From Labedella phragmitis (GTDB taxonomy: Bacteria > Actinomycetota > Actinomycetes > Actinomycetales > Microbacteriaceae): 64,000 nt of DNA. Positions 63,949-64,000 of this stretch are shown here, in pieces. Both the position numbers and the translations under genes were made by a program. A model generated the notes under the pieces. It searched no databases and had not been told where the DNA came from. It worked only from the letters and a program-made list of their open reading frames with translations. Position 1 is the stretch's first letter, and the number at the start of each line of letters is the position of its first letter. The DNA is taken from NCBI RefSeq assembly GCF_004078635.1, contig NZ_RZNB01000001.1, positions 926,467-990,466 on the forward strand, read 5' to 3'.

Positions 63949-64000
63949 CTCGAGAGGCTCGAATCCCAGACGACCCAACATCGACTCGAGCCCTTCGACG

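Overview
This is about 64 kb of a high-GC actinobacterial chromosome. Strong G/C bias at third codon positions, many GTG starts, GTGA/ATGA stop-start overlaps, an LAxTG-type wall anchor, an actinobacterial rplJ leader and the run tRNA-Ser / ffs / dnaX / recR / lysC / asd all fit a soil- or plant-associated Microbacteriaceae-like organism. The family assignment is inference; no 16S gene is present. I see no CRISPR array, prophage, integrase or intact insertion sequence.

Layout. 0-3 kb: the end of a sialic-acid-type operon, with a CMP-sialate synthetase/HAD phosphatase fusion (5' end outside the window), a NeuB synthase and a DUF6716 putative glycosyltransferase. 3-7.5 kb: an MDR oxidoreductase, an MMPL exporter divergent from a MarR regulator, and a YqaJ-type nuclease. 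7.6-14.9 kb: two divergent carbohydrate-oxidation operons around a ROK repressor (ThuA, three Gfo/Idh/MocA oxidoreductases, two TIM-barrel isomerase/epimerases). 15-20 kb: an unknown protein, an APC permease, a two-component system, and a decayed AAA ATPase gene. 20.5-22 kb: rplJ-rplL with an L10 leader and an attenuator-like terminator. 22-31 kb: a possible 51-codon ORF, a MarR-MFS pair, a LacI regulator divergent from a sugar ABC importer that lacks its own ATPase gene, and an ABC exporter. 31-31.7 kb: a decayed AbiEi/DUF559-type gene bordered by copies of a 22-bp repeat.

31.7-43 kb: a DUF305/DUF3105 pair, CBS plus cystathionine gamma-synthase/lyase, a Bcr/CflA exporter, a PAP2 phosphatase, an acyltransferase fused by overlap to an OSBS/NSAR-type enolase-superfamily enzyme, a HerA-like ATPase, a second GNAT and a small membrane protein. 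43-49 kb: a 1493-residue wall-anchored subtilase with a LuxR-type regulator upstream. 49-58.5 kb: tRNA-Ser(GGA), SRP RNA, pta-ackA, dnaX-recR and lysC-asd. 58.5-64 kb: a membrane histidine kinase overlapping a GGDEF-like protein whose signature is lost, a lipoprotein, and a membrane GT2 glycosyltransferase with a structured leader.

The most promising leads are the candidate sialyltransferase beside neuA/neuB, the acyltransferase-racemase pair, the ROK-centred 3-keto-sugar-type locus, the kinase/degenerate-GGDEF pair, and the 22-bp repeat family. All functional statements come from reading motifs; no database search was run.
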